Source of the DNA: CAVQZC01 sp963718315 | GTDB taxonomy: Bacteria > Actinomycetota > Thermoleophilia > Gaiellales > JAICJC01 | DNA: 64,000 nt | Reading direction: 5' to 3' | Assembly (NCBI GenBank): GCA_963718315.1 | Contig: CAVQZC010000005.1 | Coordinates: 26,409-90,408 of the forward strand | Part shown: positions 10,817 to 19,897 of the stretch, piece after piece | Position numbering within the stretch: the stretch's first letter is position 1 | Layout: each line of letters begins with the position of its first letter | Notes under the pieces: generated by a model | What the model saw: only the letters and a program-made list of their open reading frames with translations | Database searches by the model: none | Told to the model about the DNA's origin: nothing | Made by a program: the position numbers and the translations under genes

Positions 10817-11512
10817 ATGAGCGTCGCCAACGCAGAGATCGCTGCAGACCTCGCGCCCAGCGGCACCCTGCGCGCCGCCATCAACCTCGGCAATCCGGTG
10901 CTCGCGCAGGGCACCGCCGATGCGCCGCGTGGCGTCACCGTCGACATCGCCCGTGAGCTCGCATCCCGCCTCGGCCTGCCGCTGGAGCTGGTCTGCTTCG
11001 ACGCGGCGCGCGCGTCGTTCGAGGCGATGGCCGGCGGTCAGGCCGACATCTGCTTCCTCGCCGTCGAGCCCGCGCGCGAGGCCGAGGTCGCGTTCACCGA
11101 GCCCTACGTCGTCATCGAGGGCGTGTTCGCCGTTCCCGAGGGCTCGGCCATCGTCAGCCTCGCCGACGTCGACCGGGAGGGCGTTCGCATCAGCGTCAAC
11201 ACCGGCGCCGCGTACGACCTGTTTCTGACCCGCACGCTCCAGCACGCGACCCTCGTGCGCAGCGAGAACGGCGTCGCCACCTTCCTCGACGAGGCCGCCG
11301 ACGTCGCCGCCGGGATCCGCCAGCCGATGACCGAGCTGGTCGAGAGCTACCCCGGGCTGCGTCTGCTCGACGGCAGCTTCATGGAGATCCGCCAGGCCCT
11401 GGGCACCACCCGCGTCCGCTCCGCCGAGACGGTGCAGTTCCTCCGCGCATTCATCGAGGAGCTGAAGGCCGGCGGCTTCATCGCCGCCGCGCTCTCCGCC
11501 ACAGACTCCTAG
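10817..11512 (+). CDS. Solute-binding-like protein (SBP family 3), no signal peptide
   Basis: 231 residues resembling polar amino-acid binding proteins: LRAAINLGNPVLA, GVTVDIARELASRLGLPLELV, FEAMAGGQADICFLAVEPAR, AFTEPYVVIEGVFAVPEG. The first residues (MSVANAEIAADLAPSGT) show neither a signal peptide nor a lipobox, and longer starts run through the preceding gene. It therefore looks cytoplasmic, perhaps a ligand-binding sensor or a cyclohexadienyl-dehydratase-like enzyme of the same fold. TATCCT lies seven bases before the ATG. Its stop codon overlaps the convergent M20 gene. Confidence 0.78.
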   Translation: MSVANAEIAADLAPSGTLRAAINLGNPVLAQGTADAPRGVTVDIARELASRLGLPLELVCFDAARASFEAMAGGQADICFLAVEPAREAEVAFTEPYVVIEGVFAVPEGSAIVSLADVDREGVRISVNTGAAYDLFLTRTLQHATLVRSENGVATFLDEAADVAAGIRQPMTELVESYPGLRLLDGSFMEIRQALGTTRVRSAETVQFLRAFIEELKAGGFIAAALSATDS

Positions 11513-12657
11513 CCCTGCTCCTCGCCGAGGAACCGGCGGATGATGCTCCCGTAGAGCCGCGAGTAGGACTCGAGCTCGGCGACCGACACGCGCTCGTTGA
11601 CGGTGTGGCAGTCCTCGATCTTGCCCGGGCCGAGCGCCATCACCGTGGGGATCCCCAGCCGGTTGCGGAACCACCAGCCGTCGGTTCCCGCCGCCATGCC
11701 GCAGATGTCCGGCTCTCGGCCGAACTCCTCCAGGTAGGCGTCGACGCACACGCCGACGATCGGATCCGTCACCGGTGTCACCGACGCCTCGATCGACGTC
11801 GTGATCTCGAGGGTCACGTCGTCCCTGATTCCGGCGACCGCCAGGCGGTTGCGCAGATCGGCCAGCACCGACTCGTCGGTCATGCCGGGCACCTTGCGGA
11901 TGTCGACTGTGGCGCGGCAGACATCCGGGATCACGTTCGCGGTGCTGCCGCCCGAGATCATGGTGCCGACTGCGATCGTGGGACCGCCCAGCAGGGAATG
12001 CGGCGTATGCGTGAGCTCGATCCCCTCGAGCGCAGTCAGAACGCGCACCATCGACGTCACGGCGTTCACCCCGCCCCCGGTGCTGGCGTGGGTCGCCCGG
12101 CCGCGGGTCGTCACCTCGACGAAGCACATGCCGCGGTGGGCGATGCAGATGGCTCCGTCGCCGGGCTCGCCGATGACGACGCCGTCGCCTCCGGTGATCT
12201 CGTCCTGGATCAACGTCCCGGCGCCCAGCCTGCCGCCGCACTCCTCATCGGCCACCGCCGCCAGCACCAGTCGGCCGCGGAGGCCGTCGGCGTCGGCCAC
12301 CCCATGCCGGGCGGCGACGATCATCCCGGCGACGGCGCCCTTCATGTCCAGGCTGCCGCGGCCGTAGAGCCAGCCGTCGCTGACCTCGGCCGACCACGGG
12401 TCGCGCGTCCACCCGTTGGCCGTCGGGTCGACGGGGACGACGTCGAGATGCCCGCACAGGATGAGCGTGCGTCCCGGCTGCGGGAAGGCGTGCGACGCCA
12501 CGACGCTGACGAACCCGGGCGCCGGCTCGATGCGGGTCACCTCGAACGCGCCGGCGAGCTCAGCTTCGACCGCTGCGGCGGCCTGCCGGGTGTCTCCCGG
12601 CGGGTTCGCCGAGCGCGCCTGCACCAGCCGCTGGGCGATGGCGACGACCTCGCTCAT
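11509..12657 (-). CDS. M20-family deacylase/peptidase (ArgE/DapE-like)
   Basis: 382 residues with all M20 di-metal landmarks: GHLDVVP, YGRGSLDMKGA, ADEECGG (catalytic Glu and metal Glu), GEPG and the late His in EDCHTVNERV. A dimerisation domain (THASTGGGVNAVTSMVRVL) is inserted in the middle as usual. Members hydrolyse N-acyl amino acids or related amides in the cytoplasm. It is the last gene of a five-gene minus-strand operon and overlaps the PLP-enzyme gene by ATGA, so its substrate is probably an N-acyl or carbamoyl amino compound handled by that pathway. Confidence 0.92.
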   Translation of the reverse strand: MSEVVAIAQRLVQARSANPPGDTRQAAAAVEAELAGAFEVTRIEPAPGFVSVVASHAFPQPGRTLILCGHLDVVPVDPTANGWTRDPWSAEVSDGWLYGRGSLDMKGAVAGMIVAARHGVADADGLRGRLVLAAVADEECGGRLGAGTLIQDEITGGDGVVIGEPGDGAICIAHRGMCFVEVTTRGRATHASTGGGVNAVTSMVRVLTALEGIELTHTPHSLLGGPTIAVGTMISGGSTANVIPDVCRATVDIRKVPGMTDESVLADLRNRLAVAGIRDDVTLEITTSIEASVTPVTDPIVGVCVDAYLEEFGREPDICGMAAGTDGWWFRNRLGIPTVMALGPGKIEDCHTVNERVSVAELESYSRLYGSIIRRFLGEEQG

Positions 12658-13802
12658 CGTCCCACCACCATTCCCCGGCCCGGGCCGCGCGGGATGATCG
12701 GCCACACGTCCACGACCTCGTCCCCCGCCACCACGTGGTAGACGTCGTACAGGTTCACGGTCGTCGGGGCGTAGCCCGGGATCAGCTCGACCCGGTCGCC
12801 GCGGTCGAGCGGCGGGTCGTCGGGGAAGTCGAACGTGCCGTGCTCCTCGGCGAAGAACCTGCCGTCCATGTCGATCCCCGCGATCCGGGGCGAGGCGTAG
12901 TCGATGCCGACGCTCTTGCGACCGGCGTCGAGCACGATCGTCCGGCCATGCCGGCCGACGACCGTCGAGGCCACGAACAGCGCGAACTCGAACTGGTCGA
13001 CCAGCGGCGCGTGGAACCGGTCCATGAACACGAACGAGCCGGCCTGAAGCTCGGTGACGATCGGGTTTCGCCCGGTGATGTCGTACGTCCCGGTGCCGCC
13101 GCCGGACACGTCCGTGACGAGGTGGCCGGCCTCCCGCAGCGCCGCCACGTGCTCGCCGGCCACGTCCATCGCCGCGCGGGCCATCGCCGTCCGCGCGGTG
13201 CGATCGGTCTCGGACATGCAGTGACCCTCGTAGGCCTGCACGCCGCGCAGCCTGATCGACGGCGCCTCCGCCACGGCCCGGGCGACCGCCAGCGACCCCT
13301 CGACGCAACGGGTGCCACCGCGCTCCATGCCGACGTCGACCTCGATCAGCACCTCGACCTCGACGCCCGCCCGCAGGGCCGCGGCCGACAGTTCGGCGGC
13401 CCCGCGCGGATCGTCGACCGCGATCGTGATCCGGCTGAGCCGGGCGGCCGCGACGACGGCGTCGAGCTTGGCCGGGCCGACCACCTCGTTGGCGATCAGC
13501 ACGTCGGCGATCCCGCTCTCGGCCATCGCCAGCGCCTCCCAGGCGGTCGCCGTCGCCACGCCGACAGCGCCGTGCTCGATGTGCAGCGCGGCCAGACGGG
13601 GGCTCTTCTCGGCCTTGATGTGCGGGCGCAGCCGGGCAGGCTGACCGCGCAGCGCGCGCTCCATCGCCTGCAGGTTGCGCGTGGCGGCCTCGATGTCGAG
13701 GATCAGGGCGGGAGTCGGCAGATCGCGCCGGCGGCCGCCGATGGTGGCGCGGTACGTCTCGTACAGGCGTCCGGGGTCGGGATCGAGGATCGGCATGGTC
13801 AC
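12654..13802 (-). CDS. D-threonine aldolase/D-serine dehydratase-like PLP enzyme
   Basis: 382 residues of the fold-type III (alanine racemase barrel) family. The PLP lysine is in RPHIKAEKSP (near residue 63); phosphate-binding GGGTGT follows near 240. The C-terminal domain ends GDRVELIPGY-APTTVNLYD and DVWPI. In family members this region normally carries an HxC or HxD metal site (pattern P-x-H-x-C/D); here those places are Tyr and Pro, so the metal site looks absent. GTG 13802 overlaps the aldehyde dehydrogenase stop; ATG 13796 is an alternative. A second paralogue lies at 29603-30757. Reaction on a D-amino or beta-hydroxy amino acid is likely but unproven. Confidence 0.85.
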   Translation of the reverse strand: MTMPILDPDPGRLYETYRATIGGRRRDLPTPALILDIEAATRNLQAMERALRGQPARLRPHIKAEKSPRLAALHIEHGAVGVATATAWEALAMAESGIADVLIANEVVGPAKLDAVVAAARLSRITIAVDDPRGAAELSAAALRAGVEVEVLIEVDVGMERGGTRCVEGSLAVARAVAEAPSIRLRGVQAYEGHCMSETDRTARTAMARAAMDVAGEHVAALREAGHLVTDVSGGGTGTYDITGRNPIVTELQAGSFVFMDRFHAPLVDQFEFALFVASTVVGRHGRTIVLDAGRKSVGIDYASPRIAGIDMDGRFFAEEHGTFDFPDDPPLDRGDRVELIPGYAPTTVNLYDVYHVVAGDEVVDVWPIIPRGPGRGMVVGR

Positions 13803-15268
13803 CGCGCCGGCCAGCCGATCCGCTCGCCGTCGAAGTTCAGGTAGTGCACCTTCAGCTGGGTGAAGGTGTTCAGGCTCTCGCGGCCCAGATCCTCGCCCAG
13901 GCCGCTGACCTTGAACCCCTCGTAGGGCACGTTCCAGGTCAGGTGGTGCGGGCAGTTCGTCCAGATGATGCCGGCGTCGATCCGCTCGGCGAACCGCATC
14001 GCCCGGCCGACGTCCCGCGTCCAGACGGTGGCAGCCAGACCGTAGGGGACGCCGTTGGCGAGCGCCACCGCCTCGTCCTCGTCGCCGAACTCCAGCACCG
14101 ACAGCACCGGCCCGAAGATCTCCTCCTGGGCGATCGTCATGTCGCTGCGAACGCCTGTGAAGACGGTCGGCCGGACGAAGTAGCCGCCGCCGTTCGTGGC
14201 GCCGTCGACCGCTCCGCCGACCGCGACCGTGGCGCCGCTCTGGATGCCCTGGTCGATGTACGACGTCACCCGGTCTCGCTGCTCGGCCGAGATCAGCGGG
14301 CCGACGTCGGTCGCCGGGTCGGCCGGATCGCCGGTGCGCAGCTCGCGCGCGCGCCGTGCCAGCTCCTCGACGAAGTCAGCGGCGATCTCGCGGGCGACCA
14401 GCAGCCGCGACCCAGACGTGCAGATCTGGCCGGCGTTGAAGAAGCTCGTGAACAGCGTCCCGGCCAGCGCCTGCTCGATGTCGGCGTCGGCGCAGACGAT
14501 GTTGGCGGTCTTGCCGCCCAGCTCCAGGTGGACGCTCTTGATGTGCTCGGCGCCGGCATGGAGGATCGCGCGGCCGGTGTCGGTCGACCCGGTGAAGGTG
14601 ATCTTCGGCACCAGCGGGTGCGCCGCCAGCGCGGCCCCCGTCGTGGGGCCGTCACCGTGGACGATGTTCAGCACCCCGTCGGGAAGGCCCGCCTCCTGCG
14701 CCAGCAGCCCCAGCCGGGCCGTCGTCAGCGGCGCCTGCTCGGCCATCTTAAGCACCACCGAGTTGCCCACCGCCAGCGCCGGCGCCGTCTTCCAGCACGC
14801 CAGCACCAGCGGGAAGTTCCAGGGGGCGATCGCACCCACGACGCCGTAGGGCTGTCGCCGCGAGTAGGCGAAGAACCCGGGCTTCTGCGGGTAGACCGAG
14901 CCAACCGCATCCTCGGTCAGCCCGGAGAAGTACTCCAGCAGCGACGCGGCGTCCTCGACCTCGCCGTGGGTCTGCGAGATCGGCTTGCCCGTGTCGAGCG
15001 TCTCCAGCGCGGCGAACTCGTCGACCCGGCGCCGCAGGCCCTCTGCCATCCGCCGAAGGACGCGCCCGCGCGCGGCTCCCGGCAGCTGCGCCCAGCGCCC
15101 GTCGGCGTAGGCCGCCGCCGCGGAGGTCGCAGCTCGGTCGACCTCGCCCGCGCCGCCGAAGGCGACGTTTGCGATCACCTCACCGCTGGCCGGACCCAGG
15201 GAGTCGAAAGACTGCCCGTCCTCCGAGCCCACCGGCGCGCCGTCGATCCAGTGCAGCACCTCGTCCAT
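13799..15268 (-). CDS. NAD(P)-dependent aldehyde dehydrogenase
   Basis: 489 residues, standard ALDH superfamily length. APWNFPLVLACWKTAPALA marks the coenzyme-binding start, FTGSTDTGR the Rossmann turn, LELGGKTANIV the general-base Glu, and NAGQICTSGSRL the nucleophilic Cys. Late signature QEEIFGPVLSVLEF is intact. It resembles betaine-aldehyde/aminobutyraldehyde dehydrogenases. The start ATG at 15268 overlaps the previous stop as TGATG. In this operon it would oxidise an aldehyde generated by the aldolase-like or dehydrogenase steps. Confidence 0.94.
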   Translation of the reverse strand: MDEVLHWIDGAPVGSEDGQSFDSLGPASGEVIANVAFGGAGEVDRAATSAAAAYADGRWAQLPGAARGRVLRRMAEGLRRRVDEFAALETLDTGKPISQTHGEVEDAASLLEYFSGLTEDAVGSVYPQKPGFFAYSRRQPYGVVGAIAPWNFPLVLACWKTAPALAVGNSVVLKMAEQAPLTTARLGLLAQEAGLPDGVLNIVHGDGPTTGAALAAHPLVPKITFTGSTDTGRAILHAGAEHIKSVHLELGGKTANIVCADADIEQALAGTLFTSFFNAGQICTSGSRLLVAREIAADFVEELARRARELRTGDPADPATDVGPLISAEQRDRVTSYIDQGIQSGATVAVGGAVDGATNGGGYFVRPTVFTGVRSDMTIAQEEIFGPVLSVLEFGDEDEAVALANGVPYGLAATVWTRDVGRAMRFAERIDAGIIWTNCPHHLTWNVPYEGFKVSGLGEDLGRESLNTFTQLKVHYLNFDGERIGWPAR

Positions 15269-16098
15269 CAGTAGACACCTCGCTCGTTCAGCCATCTGCG
15301 GGCCTCATCGCTCTCCGACAGCGCGTCGAGCTCGTCGCACCGCCACTTCGCCATCGGCCGGTACTCGACGCAGAACGCACCCTCGTAGCCGCTGACGGTG
15401 AGGGCGTCGAGCACCACCGGGAAGTCGATCTCGTTGTCGCGCCACGGGATCTGGATGGCGCCCGACTTGGCCGCGCGCACGTGCATGTGCGACGCGTGGG
15501 GGACGAGCGGCAGCACCCGATCCAGCTCGATCGACTGCAACTCGAAGTGCGACACGTCGAGCGTCAGACGTAGGCCCGGCACCTGATCGAACAGCCGGGC
15601 GGCCTGCTCGGGCAGCGCGGCGATCCCGCCCGCGTGGGCCTCGATCCTGACCTCGACCCCCAGCGCGCCGGCCCGCTCGACGCGCCAGCCCAGCTCCTCC
15701 ACGCAGGAGGCCCACGCCCCGTCGGGGTCATCCGCCCAGGAGATGCCCGGGAGGATGGTCATCCCGCGGATGCCGAGCGCGGCGGCGACCTCGGCCGCCG
15801 CGGCGAAGCCGGCGCGGCGCTGCTCCCGGACGGCGGGATCGCGGGGGTTGGGTGCGATCTGGTCGAACGTCTCGCCGGTGGCGTAGAACAGGTCGGGCGC
15901 CGCCAGCCCCTGGGTCTGCAGCGCGAGCTGGATGCGCGCGGCGACCCCCGCCGGATCGGCGACCAGCGGCGCGTCGTCGTCCAGGAACAGGGCGACGTCG
16001 ACCAGCTCGAATCCGAGCGCGCGGACGACGGCGATCCGGTCGGCCTGGCTGGGGATGGCCGGGAACGAGAACTCGCTGCACGAGACGCGCGCAGTCAT
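15268..16098 (-). CDS. Sugar phosphate isomerase/epimerase-like TIM-barrel protein
   Basis: 276 residues of the AP_endonuc_2/xylose-isomerase-like barrel family. Metal-site candidates are the Glu in VEVRIEAHAGG, the Asp/His in LTLDVSHFELQ, His in HASHMHVRAAKSG and Glu in FCVEYRP. These proteins act as epimerases, isomerases or dehydratases on sugars and polyols. It overlaps the Gfo/Idh gene by four bases (16095-16098), so the pair probably performs successive oxidation and isomerisation steps. Confidence 0.85.
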   Translation of the reverse strand: MTARVSCSEFSFPAIPSQADRIAVVRALGFELVDVALFLDDDAPLVADPAGVAARIQLALQTQGLAAPDLFYATGETFDQIAPNPRDPAVREQRRAGFAAAAEVAAALGIRGMTILPGISWADDPDGAWASCVEELGWRVERAGALGVEVRIEAHAGGIAALPEQAARLFDQVPGLRLTLDVSHFELQSIELDRVLPLVPHASHMHVRAAKSGAIQIPWRDNEIDFPVVLDALTVSGYEGAFCVEYRPMAKWRCDELDALSESDEARRWLNERGVY

Positions 16099-17195
16099 GC
16101 CGCCTCCAGCTCCACCGGGCTGCCCGACCGCGCCGACCGAACGGCGGCGTCCATGATGACAACGGCGCGGACGCCGACGTCAATCGGCGCCCGGTCGACG
16201 GGATCGCGCCCGTTGCAGAGGTCGACCAGGAACTGCGCCGGGCCCTCGCACGAGTAGATGCCGTCACCGCTTTCGACGTCGAGCCACAGGTCGCGGCTGG
16301 TGCCCTCGAACGCGTCGCGCCCACCCGCGGCCTCCGCGTTGGCTCCGTCGACCAGGTTCGCGTCGGCCCGCTCGCGCTCGAAGTCGAGCGTCATCACGCC
16401 GTTCTCGCCGGCCAGCTGGAACCCGAACGGGTAGCGCGTGCCCCACGGCAGCCGGCCGTGGCCGGTGAAGGTGCCGAGCACGCCGTCTGCGAACCGCACC
16501 GTCACCGCCACGTCGATGTCGACGCCGCTGGGCAGCAGGTTCATCTGCGCGTAGACCAGCTCCGGCTCCGACCGCACCAGCAGCAGGGCGAGTCCGAGCT
16601 GATGGGAGACCTGGCCGTAGAGGTACCCGCCGCCGCTCTCCGGCCGGGCCCAGGTGTCGGGCGACGCCTCGAAGTCGTAGCCGTCGAGCGTGACCACGCC
16701 GTAGCCGCCCTCGCCGGAGAACATGTGGACGAGGGCCGAGGCCATGTGGCCGTTGATCGACCGCAGGTCGCCGACCGCGCCGGACGCCGCGACCTCGGCG
16801 GCCCACACCCCGATCGACGAGTAGTTCCAGCCGTAGGCGAGCGACACCACGCGGCCCTCCGACTCGGCGGTTCGCGCAACCGCCCGCGCGTCGTCCGGCC
16901 TCACCGTCATCGGCTTCTCGATCAGGACATGGGCGCCCGCCCGCAGCGCGGCCTCCGCGTGCTCGCGGTGCAGGGTGTGGGGCGAGGCGACGATGACGCC
17001 GTCGCAGTCGCGGGCGAGCAGGTCGCCGACCTCGCTGGTGGCCACCTCCATCGGAAACGAGTTGCGCAGCGCGCGCAGGGCGCGAGGGTCGCGCCTGACC
17101 ACGCCGACGATCTCCACGTCAGGCAGATCGCGGAGGAACGGGAGGTAGAACGAGGCTGCCCAGAACCCCGCGCCGATGATGCCGATCCGAGCCGT
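16095..17195 (-). CDS. Gfo/Idh/MocA-family oxidoreductase with apparent ACG start
   Basis: 366 residues if started at 17195. The Rossmann nucleotide site IGIIGAGFWAASFYLPFL is encoded at the very beginning, and EKPMTVRPDD, typical of the family, lies near residue 100. No ATG, GTG or TTG precedes the Rossmann motif in frame; an in-frame TGA sits directly upstream, and AAGGAG (17202-17207) is six bases before an ACG codon. The first conventional start (GTG 17117) would delete the cofactor site, so an ACG (or a misread) start is preferred. The enzyme should oxidise or reduce a sugar, inositol or related hydroxyl using NAD(P). First gene of the minus operon, divergent from the ABC transporter. 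Confidence 0.86.
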   Translation of the reverse strand, partial: TARIGIIGAGFWAASFYLPFLRDLPDVEIVGVVRRDPRALRALRNSFPMEVATSEVGDLLARDCDGVIVASPHTLHREHAEAALRAGAHVLIEKPMTVRPDDARAVARTAESEGRVVSLAYGWNYSSIGVWAAEVAASGAVGDLRSINGHMASALVHMFSGEGGYGVVTLDGYDFEASPDTWARPESGGGYLYGQVSHQLGLALLLVRSEPELVYAQMNLLPSGVDIDVAVTVRFADGVLGTFTGHGRLPWGTRYPFGFQLAGENGVMTLDFERERADANLVDGANAEAAGGRDAFEGTSRDLWLDVESGDGIYSCEGPAQFLVDLCNGRDPVDRAPIDVGVRAVVIMDAAVRSARSGSPVELEAA

Positions 17196-17272
17196 TCAGG
17201 TCTCCTTGAAGGGAGGTTGCCGGGCGATGTTCGGGGCCCGCGGGCGGTCACATTACCACCTCGGAGGAGCGC

Positions 17273-17301
17273 TTGACCCCTCGGGGTATAATTGCTACCA
17301 T
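17273..17301 (+). promoter_or_regulatory. Promoter and candidate GntR operator of the ABC transporter operon
   Basis: TTGACC (17273-17278), 17 bases, TACCAT (17296-17301) make a plausible promoter. Inside it lies the near-palindrome GGTATAATTGCTACC (17285-17299; arms GGTA/TACC). The same 15-mer with three changes occurs at 31491-31505 before the GntR gene, again between -35 and -10. A TATAAT at 17287-17292 is also present but has no suitably spaced -35. Confidence 0.6.
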
Positions 17302-17362
17302 CGCGCTCGGCGGCTCCCGGAGTGCCGCCATGTTCGCGCAGTTCTCCACCCCAGGAGGGACG

Positions 17363-18922
17363 ATGACGGCCAGGGCAATCCCACGAGTAGGACGTGTTCT
17401 GCTCGGTCTGGTGGGGGTCGTCCTGCTCCTCGCCGCAGCGGCGTGTGGATCGTCGTCGTCGAGCTCCTCGGGCTCGGGCGGATCGCCCATCCACGGTGGG
17501 ACGCTGCGGATCGCGCAGGTCCGCGATCCGGAGTCGATGGACCCGACTGCGACCTACGCGAACGAGTCGATCCTGGTGCTCAAGAACCTCTACGAGATGC
17601 TGTACGACAGCACGCCCAACGGCCAGGGCTTCGTGCCGACGCTGGCAACGAGCTACACCCTGTCGTCGGACAAGCTGGCATGGACGTTCCACCTGCGGCC
17701 GGGCGTCGAGTTCGCCAACGGCAAGCCGATGACATCGGCCGACGTCAAGTTCTCGTTCGAGCGCGCGGACGCGAAGCAGTCCGTCTGGGCGTTCATCGAC
17801 GACGCGATCACGAGCATCACGACGCCGAACCCCGAGACCGTGGTCTTCCACACCAAGGTGCCGACCGCGGACATGCTCGCCATCGTGTCGCTGTACGGCA
17901 ACTCGGTCATCCCGGACAACTACGGCGGCGAGACCGAGAAGCAGTTCTTCGCCCACCCGATCGGCACCGGGCCGTTCGTGTTCAAGTCGTGGACGCGGGG
18001 CCAGTCACTGACGGCGACGCGGAACACGCACTACTGGCAGAAGGGCAAGCCGTACCTGAACCAGGTCGTGTGGAGCGTCGTCCCCGACAACAACACCCGC
18101 TTCCTGCAGCTGCAGGGCGGCCAGATCGACGTCGACGAGTTCCCCGCCTTCTCGCAGCTCAGCCAGATCGCGAGCTCGCCGGGGATCAAGCTCGTCTCGG
18201 TGCCCTCGACCCGGATCGACATGATCCTGTTCAACCAGAAGGTGAAGCCCTTCCAGGACATCCACGTCCGCAAGGCGATCAACTTCGCGATCAACCGCAA
18301 GTCGCTCGTCCAGGCCGCCCTGTTCGGTCACGGATCGCCTGCCGGCACCTTCCTGGCGCCGAACATCCCACTGGCGACCCCCGTCGCCGCGCCCAACTTC
18401 GACCTGGCCGCGGCAAAGGCGCAGATGGCGCAGTCGACGGTGCCGAACGGCTTTTCGACCACGCTCAACATCTCGGCGGGCTCGGCGACGGACGAGGCGA
18501 TCGGCGAGATCGTCCAGCAGGAGCTGGCGCCGCTGAAGATCAACGTCAGCATCCAGAAGCTCGATCCCAGCACCTGGTTCGGAAACATCGTCGCCTACAA
18601 GTACGACATGTCCACCGTCTACTTCAACACCGACATCGCCGACAGCAGCGAGCTGGTGCAGCAGGTTGCGGGGACGAACGGGATCTGGACGGGGTGGAAC
18701 AATCCCGCCATGATCAAGCTGGCCAACGACGGCGGGCGCCCGTTCAACCCGGCAACGCGGAAGGCGATGTACGCGAAGTTCGTGAACGCCTTCGCGCTCA
18801 GCTACGCGACCGCCCCGCTGTTCCAGTCGCCCTGGGTCTATGCCGTCAGCTCCAAGGTGCAGAACTTCAACGTGCTGCTGACGGGCAACTACCATCTGAG
18901 CGATATCTGGCTGTCGAAGTGA
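17363..18922 (+). CDS. Extracellular solute-binding lipoprotein, family 5 (peptide ABC transporter)
   Basis: 519 residues. A lipoprotein signal (VLLGLVGVVLLLAAAACGSSS) leads into a serine-rich linker and an SBP_bac_5 fold: GGTLRIAQVRDPESMDP, WTFHLRPGVEFANGKPMTSADVKFS (split), HPIGTGPFVFKSW, HVRKAINFAINRKSLVQ. Such proteins deliver di-/oligopeptides, nickel complexes or glycosides to the permease. ATG 17363 follows AGGAGG; an in-frame upstream start at 17273 lies in the promoter. First gene of a six-gene plus-strand operon. Confidence 0.94.
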   Translation: MTARAIPRVGRVLLGLVGVVLLLAAAACGSSSSSSSGSGGSPIHGGTLRIAQVRDPESMDPTATYANESILVLKNLYEMLYDSTPNGQGFVPTLATSYTLSSDKLAWTFHLRPGVEFANGKPMTSADVKFSFERADAKQSVWAFIDDAITSITTPNPETVVFHTKVPTADMLAIVSLYGNSVIPDNYGGETEKQFFAHPIGTGPFVFKSWTRGQSLTATRNTHYWQKGKPYLNQVVWSVVPDNNTRFLQLQGGQIDVDEFPAFSQLSQIASSPGIKLVSVPSTRIDMILFNQKVKPFQDIHVRKAINFAINRKSLVQAALFGHGSPAGTFLAPNIPLATPVAAPNFDLAAAKAQMAQSTVPNGFSTTLNISAGSATDEAIGEIVQQELAPLKINVSIQKLDPSTWFGNIVAYKYDMSTVYFNTDIADSSELVQQVAGTNGIWTGWNNPAMIKLANDGGRPFNPATRKAMYAKFVNAFALSYATAPLFQSPWVYAVSSKVQNFNVLLTGNYHLSDIWLSK

Positions 18923-18961
18923 CGCCCCCGGGGCGGGCATGACCTGGTCTGACGATCGCTG

Positions 18962-19897
18962 ATGTGGTCATATGTGGCGCGAAGGATTGCGTCAGGTGCG
19001 ATCGCGCTCTTCGGCCTCACGCTGGTCGTGTTCTTCATCGTGCACCTGGTGCCGGGAGACCCGGCGGTCACGCTGCTGGGCCCCCGCGCCACCCCTGAGG
19101 CGATCGCGACGCTCCACCGCGAGTGGGGGCTGAACCAGCCCGTCTACGTCCAGTACGAGAAGTTCATGTCGCACCTGCTGCACGGCGACATGGGCGCCTC
19201 GCTGTTCTTCCACGCCCCGGTGACGTCGCTGATCTTTGGCCGGCTGCCGGCCACGCTGCTGCTGCTGGCCTACTCGACGCTGCTGGCGGTGCTGCTGGCC
19301 GTGCCGCTGGCGACCATCTCGGCCCTCCGCCAGGGCGGGATCATCGACCAGATCATCCGCGTCGTCTCGCTGATCGGGCTCGGCGCTCCGGCCGTCTGGA
19401 TGGGCCTGGTGCTGATCCTGTTCCTGGCGGTGCGGCTGGGAGCGTTCCCGGTCGGCGGGTACACCGACAGCACCGGCCTCCACATCCAGGCGATGTTCCT
19501 GCCCAGCCTGACCGTCGCGCTGGGGATGTTCCCGACGCTGACCCGCAGCCTTCGGGCCAGCCTGATCGGCGTGCTGGCAGCCGACTACATCACCAGCGCC
19601 CGCGCCCGCGGCCTCTCGGGCTACGCCGTCGTCATCCGCCACGGCGTCCGCAACGCGATCGCGCCGACGGTCACGGTGCTCGGCCTGAACGTTGGGTACC
19701 TGGTCGGCAGCACGGTCGCGGTCGAGGTGATCTTCGCCATCCCCGGGATCGGCAACCTGATGGTGCAGGCGGTGCTCAGCCGCGACTTCCCGATCGTGCA
19801 GGGCGTGACGATCGTCTACGGCGTGCTGGTGCTGTCCATCAACCTGCTCACCGACCTCACCCATGCCGCCCTCGACCCGCGGGTGGTGCTCGAGTGA
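18962..19897 (+). CDS. ABC transporter permease, DppB/OppB type
   Basis: 311 residues with six predicted membrane helices. N-terminal RRIASGAIALFGLTLVVFFI and VHLVPGDPAV are typical of DppB, and the EAA-loop region ADYITSARARGLSGYAVVIR contacts the ATPases. It forms the transport channel with the next protein. Stop overlaps the next gene as GTGA. Confidence 0.95.
   Translation: MWSYVARRIASGAIALFGLTLVVFFIVHLVPGDPAVTLLGPRATPEAIATLHREWGLNQPVYVQYEKFMSHLLHGDMGASLFFHAPVTSLIFGRLPATLLLLAYSTLLAVLLAVPLATISALRQGGIIDQIIRVVSLIGLGAPAVWMGLVLILFLAVRLGAFPVGGYTDSTGLHIQAMFLPSLTVALGMFPTLTRSLRASLIGVLAADYITSARARGLSGYAVVIRHGVRNAIAPTVTVLGLNVGYLVGSTVAVEVIFAIPGIGNLMVQAVLSRDFPIVQGVTIVYGVLVLSINLLTDLTHAALDPRVVLE

Noticed and set aside
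12735..15274. Very long plus-strand open frames opposite the catabolic operon
   Set aside because: Typical GC-rich shadow frames; the minus-strand proteins have complete family motifs.
17287..17292. TATAAT as the -10 of the ABC operon
   Set aside because: No acceptable -35 at 16-18 bases; TTGACC is only 8 bases away and pairs better with TACCAT at 17296.
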